From Bacteroidales bacterium UBA3742 (GTDB taxonomy: Bacteria > Bacteroidota > Bacteroidia > Bacteroidales > Paludibacteraceae): DNA of 6,569 nt. Made by a program: the position numbers and the translations under genes. The notes under the pieces are model-generated. The model was given only the letters and a program-made list of their open reading frames with translations. It did not search any database and was not told the DNA's origin. This document shows, piece by piece, positions 3,582 through 6,569 of this stretch. Each line of letters starts with the position of its first letter. Position 1 is the first letter of the stretch. The stretch is from the NCBI GenBank assembly GCA_002371785.1, contig DFGU01000067.1, forward strand, positions 1 through 6,569, given 5' to 3'.

Positions 3582-6569
3582 GCGTATGTATAGGAATTTA
3601 CCTCCCTTCTCGATCTTCTTGGTCTTGGAGTCGAAGAAGACGTAGAACATATATTGTCCTTCGGGTGCGTCGAAGATCAGTCCGGCTGCACTCGGCTTAA
3701 CGGAGATGATACGCTGGTTGCCATTGGTATCGATACCCACCTCGACATCAGCCGGATCGGCCGTAGGCACAGTACCCAGGAGGTGGAGATGACCATACAT
3801 GTCGTAGATCCCCAGCTGGACGCCAATACCGATCGTGACAGCCTTGTACTGACCATTACCGATAGAATAGAAGATATAGTCGTCGGTATCGATGGTCGTG
3901 GAGGCAGCCCATTTCGCGTACTGGAAGCGGAGCGTATAGGTGAGCGACGAACCGTCTTGGGCCGTGGTGTAGAGCTCTACACGATGTCCGTTCTCTATCT
4001 CGACAGGCATACCCTGGTCCCAGGTAGCGAGGGTGTCGATGGTCTCGGCCGTGATGACGGGGAGGGTGGCACCCTGTGCCAGTTCGATGGTATAGTTGAG
4101 CGTATCGGGATGGAAGCCACGCTGCTCAGCGCCATTCAGCCAGATCATACGCAGACGTGCCTCAGAGGAGAGCAGTATCTTCTGATGTACGACATAGACA
4201 CCGCGCGTACCATCGGGAGCAGTCACGAGGATCTGGGCCGTCGTACCGTCCATAGAGATGGCAAGCGTTGCATCCGGGTCCTCGGGGGTAGCCGCCACAT
4301 CGGCAAGCTGGAAGAGGGCCGATTCGGGGGTTGCCACCGGATAGGTAACGGTATATTCTACCGAGTCGGGACGGAAACCATCTACCGTCACGCCACGTAC
4401 GCTCAAGTCAGCCAGATGCCAGTTGGACGAGAGCAGGTGGAGGAAGGTGATGGTATATTCCGTGATGGTAGTACCATCTCCGGCCGTAACGGTAATAGTG
4501 AGTTGGGTATCCCCTACCCACGCGGTATCCACCGTCTGCTGCTCGTCGGCTACCGTCCAGGTAATGACAGGCATCGTAGCGCCGTATGCCACGGTGTCGG
4601 TATACTCGAAGTGGTCGGGCTGGTAGCCGCGCTGCTCTACGCCATCCAAGGCGATAGAGAGCAAGTTGGCGTTGGTGGACGGCAGATAGGTGAACGAGAT
4701 CGTATAGGTCTGAGTCGTCGTGCCATCCTCAGCCGTGACGGTAATGGTGTTGCCGTTGATCTGGACGGTAGCTACCGGATCGGCGGGTTCGGCATCAATC
4801 GTCGGGATAGAGGCGCCGTACGGCAGGGAAATGTCGTAGTGGTGCTCATCGGAGAAGAAGGTTGCCAGAGGTGCGTTGTCCAGCAGGATAGCTGTCAGGT
4901 CGGCATTGGTGGACTTGGCGATCGTGAAGACGATGGTATAGTCCGTAGTGTGGATACCATCTTCGGCCGTGACGGTAATGGTCAGGGTCTTGTCTTCGGT
5001 ATTCTGGATAGCCGTACTATGCACATCGGCCAGGACGTAGTCGACGTCAGGCAAGGTAGTGGTGCCGTACGGGAGTTCGACGTTATAGGTCGTCTGAGCC
5101 GGGCTGAAGCCATCCACGGTGATGCCGGAGACGAGCAGGTCGCTCAGGGTGCATACCTCAGACGGCAGCACATGGGCATAGACGGTATAGATGCGCTGAA
5201 CCGTTTCGTCCTCGGACGTGACGGTAAAGGTGATCGTCATAGACGCACCATGCTGGAGCGTCGATGTCTCTACCGTAGCACCCGGACAAGCGATATTGGA
5301 AATGGTCGGTATCGACGAGTTGGTCGGCAGATCGATCTGGTAGTCGTACTTGCCGGACGCAAAGTCGGAGAGCAGTACACCATCAGCATGGATGGCCGTG
5401 AGGTAAGCATCCGACGAGAGGGTACGTATGTTGGCCAGTACGGAGTAATGGCGCTGCGTGGTGGCATCGGCTGCCGTGACGAGCACGAATATAGCGGCAT
5501 GGTTGTCATCGATCGGCACGATGGTATATTGTACGTCGGCATTCGGGTCTTGCGGCACGGCCGAGAACGAGTCGAGCGACTGGATGGTAACGTAATAGTC
5601 GTAGGTCTCGCTATAGAAGCCGGGAACGGACTCGTCGTTGGTCGTCATCGAGGCGAGGAGTGCGTTGTCGGACACCTCACGCGGGATGATATACGTCGTG
5701 TCGTTGGAGGCGCCGAAGACGTGGAGTTCGTACTGCGGGGTGGTAACGACCATGAAGACGCTATCCAGCGCATACTCACGATCGTAGTTGAGCACCGGAT
5801 CAGAGATCAGGTTGATCAGGTGGGCCGTAGAGGTGCCCGGTATCTGGGTCTCACCCGGCAGGTCGTGGATACGAGCCGTGGTGGCTGCAGAAGGCTGCCA
5901 TGCAGCGTAATAAACGGCCTCGGCACCCGATTCAGCGGTAACGGTGATGACATACGCCGTATCGTTGCGGCTGATGGCTATCGTCTGGTAGGGCGAGCCC
6001 TTCTGAACCGACAGATCATGGTCAGTCACCAGGTAGGTGCAGGACGTGTTGGTCGAGCGCGGACGAGTGACGGTAAGCGTATAGTCGGTATAGGAGAGGT
6101 TCTCGCCGTAGTTGCGAATAGTAGCCGTGCGGACGCCGTTCACCTCTTCGGACCATGTGCATACCGGCATCTGGTCCGGCACAGGGTGCTGGAAGGTAAG
6201 AGCCGGCAAACCGATCGTCTCCGAATTGATCGTAGCGGCAAAGTCGTTACCGCTCTGGGTAGCAGCTGTTCCGGCCACGGTGAGACCGCTGAGCGAGGAG
6301 TTGTACGTGAAACGGAGGTTGTCCACATACATCTTGGAGGTATGACGCTTGCTCGTTTGCGCACCGTCTGCGCTGACAAAGTAGTCCGACAAATTATCCG
6401 ACTGCGCGGAACTAATCAAGATGTCCAGGGTCATCGGGATAAAGTCCTCGGCATAGGTAATCGGCTGCGAGAGGGTGTACCATGTATTCTTCTGGAGCGA
6501 ACTGAATGCTCCGGCATGGTTGATTTGCTTGAGACCGTTAGCATTGTAGATGAAGCGCCATCCGGTCAC
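3579..6569 (-). CDS. Large surface/secreted protein with cadherin-like beta-sandwich repeats (5' end outside window)
   Basis: At least 996 residues, ending in TGA at 3581-3579. The frame is open to the window edge. A GTG sits at the very edge, but the visible sequence starts in the middle of a domain and has no signal peptide, so the gene is taken as 5'-partial. Domains in order, counted from the edge: residues 1-90 resemble the end of a glycan-associated beta domain; 91-300 are diverged Thr/Ser-rich beta modules; 302-884 are about seven cadherin-like modules; 885-996 are a distinct C-terminal domain. No long hydrophobic segment or catalytic motif is visible. The high Thr, Asp and Val content and few Lys fit an exported adhesin, glycan-binding or cell-envelope protein. 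It may be delivered by type IX secretion, judging from the C-terminus. Ligand unknown. Confidence 0.85.
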   Translation of the reverse strand: MTGWRFIYNANGLKQINHAGAFSSLQKNTWYTLSQPITYAEDFIPMTLDILISSAQSDNLSDYFVSADGAQTSKRHTSKMYVDNLRFTYNSSLSGLTVAGTAATQSGNDFAATINSETIGLPALTFQHPVPDQMPVCTWSEEVNGVRTATIRNYGENLSYTDYTLTVTRPRSTNTSCTYLVTDHDLSVQKGSPYQTIAISRNDTAYVITVTAESGAEAVYYAAWQPSAATTARIHDLPGETQIPGTSTAHLINLISDPVLNYDREYALDSVFMVVTTPQYELHVFGASNDTTYIIPREVSDNALLASMTTNDESVPGFYSETYDYYVTIQSLDSFSAVPQDPNADVQYTIVPIDDNHAAIFVLVTAADATTQRHYSVLANIRTLSSDAYLTAIHADGVLLSDFASGKYDYQIDLPTNSSIPTISNIACPGATVETSTLQHGASMTITFTVTSEDETVQRIYTVYAHVLPSEVCTLSDLLVSGITVDGFSPAQTTYNVELPYGTTTLPDVDYVLADVHSTAIQNTEDKTLTITVTAEDGIHTTDYTIVFTIAKSTNADLTAILLDNAPLATFFSDEHHYDISLPYGASIPTIDAEPADPVATVQINGNTITVTAEDGTTTQTYTISFTYLPSTNANLLSIALDGVEQRGYQPDHFEYTDTVAYGATMPVITWTVADEQQTVDTAWVGDTQLTITVTAGDGTTITEYTITFLHLLSSNWHLADLSVRGVTVDGFRPDSVEYTVTYPVATPESALFQLADVAATPEDPDATLAISMDGTTAQILVTAPDGTRGVYVVHQKILLSSEARLRMIWLNGAEQRGFHPDTLNYTIELAQGATLPVITAETIDTLATWDQGMPVEIENGHRVELYTTAQDGSSLTYTLRFQYAKWAASTTIDTDDYIFYSIGNGQYKAVTIGIGVQLGIYDMYGHLHLLGTVPTADPADVEVGIDTNGNQRIISVKPSAAGLIFDAPEGQYMFYVFFDSKTKKIEKGGKFLYIR
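3582..3917 (-). other. C-terminal domain of the surface protein, possible type IX secretion sorting domain
   Basis: Residues 885-996 leave the repeat pattern. They contain DDYIFYSIGNGQYKAV, then VQLGIYDMYGHLHLLG, then FDAPEGQYMFYVFF, and finish KKIEKGGKFLYIR. The order 'v.iYD..G', 'P.G.Y' and a basic beta-strand ending resembles type A C-terminal sorting domains of the Bacteroidota type IX system. The usual 'YPNP' motif at the start of that domain is missing, so the match is partial. It could be a lineage-specific terminal domain instead. Confidence 0.4.
3918..5666 (-). repeat. About seven tandem cadherin-like beta-sandwich modules in the surface protein
   Basis: Residues 302-884 divide into modules of 78-86 residues, starting near 302, 385, 469, 552, 630, 713 and 799. 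The shared plan is S.(N/D)A.L..L...GV...GF.P....Y.v.LP.G...P, then an 'ITVTAEDGT...Y.I.F' ending. Clear endings are ITVTAEDG (531-538), ITVTAEDG (609-616), ITVTAGDG (692-699), LVTAPDG (781-787) and TTAQDG (868-873). The plan fits the cadherin-like beta-sandwich family (PF12733 type). The modules differ in sequence, so this is an old expansion and not recent DNA duplication. The first module (302-384) is the most diverged. Confidence 0.75.
6300..6569 (-). other. End of a possible glycan-associated (PCMD-like) beta domain
   Basis: Residues 1-90 from the window edge include TGWRFIYNANGLKQINHAG, WYTLSQPITY, FIPMTLDILISSAQ and SKMYVDNLRFTYN. The ending 'p..l.I..sS.......F..a.G......l.VDnl.f.Y' resembles the final strands of the putative carbohydrate-metabolism domain (PCMD) seen in Bacteroidota outer-surface proteins. 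Most of the domain lies outside the window, so the call is tentative. Confidence 0.35.

Noticed and set aside
6567..6569. GTG at the window edge as the true start of the surface protein
   Set aside because: It falls inside a beta domain, with no signal peptide after it; the open frame almost certainly continues beyond the window.

Overview
The window looks like part of a Bacteroidales (phylum Bacteroidota) chromosome, probably from an uncultured or lightly studied lineage. Four things point there: a DAHP synthase fused to a C-terminal chorismate mutase, Wzm-type permeases with the FGKVYFPR and SSLTTKYRDL motifs, a four-helix-bundle (23S-IVP/S23 family) protein inside a polysaccharide-export locus, and a large cadherin-like surface protein. 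None of the real genes has a convincing Shine-Dalgarno sequence at normal spacing, which also fits Bacteroidota. This assignment is inference from protein features; no database was searched.

All six genes lie on the minus strand, so transcription runs from high to low coordinates. In that order they are: (1) a surface protein of at least 996 residues, cut at its 5' end by the window edge, with about seven clear cadherin-like beta-sandwich repeats (3579-6569); (2) a bifunctional DAHP synthase/chorismate mutase (2578-3579); (3) an ABC-2 polysaccharide-export permease, copy A (1619-2509); (4) an AT-rich four-helix-bundle gene (1172-1549); (5) a paralogous permease, copy B (200-1057); (6) the first 66 codons of an aspartate aminotransferase (1-200). 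The junctions of genes 1/2 and 5/6 are both TGATG, with stop and start sharing one base. No gap exceeds about 115 bases, so this is probably one operon or two closely coupled ones.

Genes 2 and 6 belong to aromatic and central amino-acid metabolism: DAHP synthase and chorismate mutase open the shikimate and Phe/Tyr branches, and the aminotransferase could supply amino groups. The permeases should form the membrane channel of an exporter for O-antigen-like or other surface glycans. Their ATPase (Wzt) is not in the window.

The most unusual part is 1058-1618 together with the permease start regions. Copy B is preceded by a 40-bp tandem repeat (two full copies and one partial) with a hairpin in each unit. 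The repeat supplies the stop codon of the four-helix-bundle gene, and copy B seems to start at TTG. Copy A starts inside the loop of a long A/T-rich inverted repeat, is followed at once by a run of nine A, and is preceded by an 8-bp tandem repeat. These features suggest that a small foreign cassette entered the locus, and that permease expression could be tuned or switched at its start codons. Both ideas are inferences that need comparative data.
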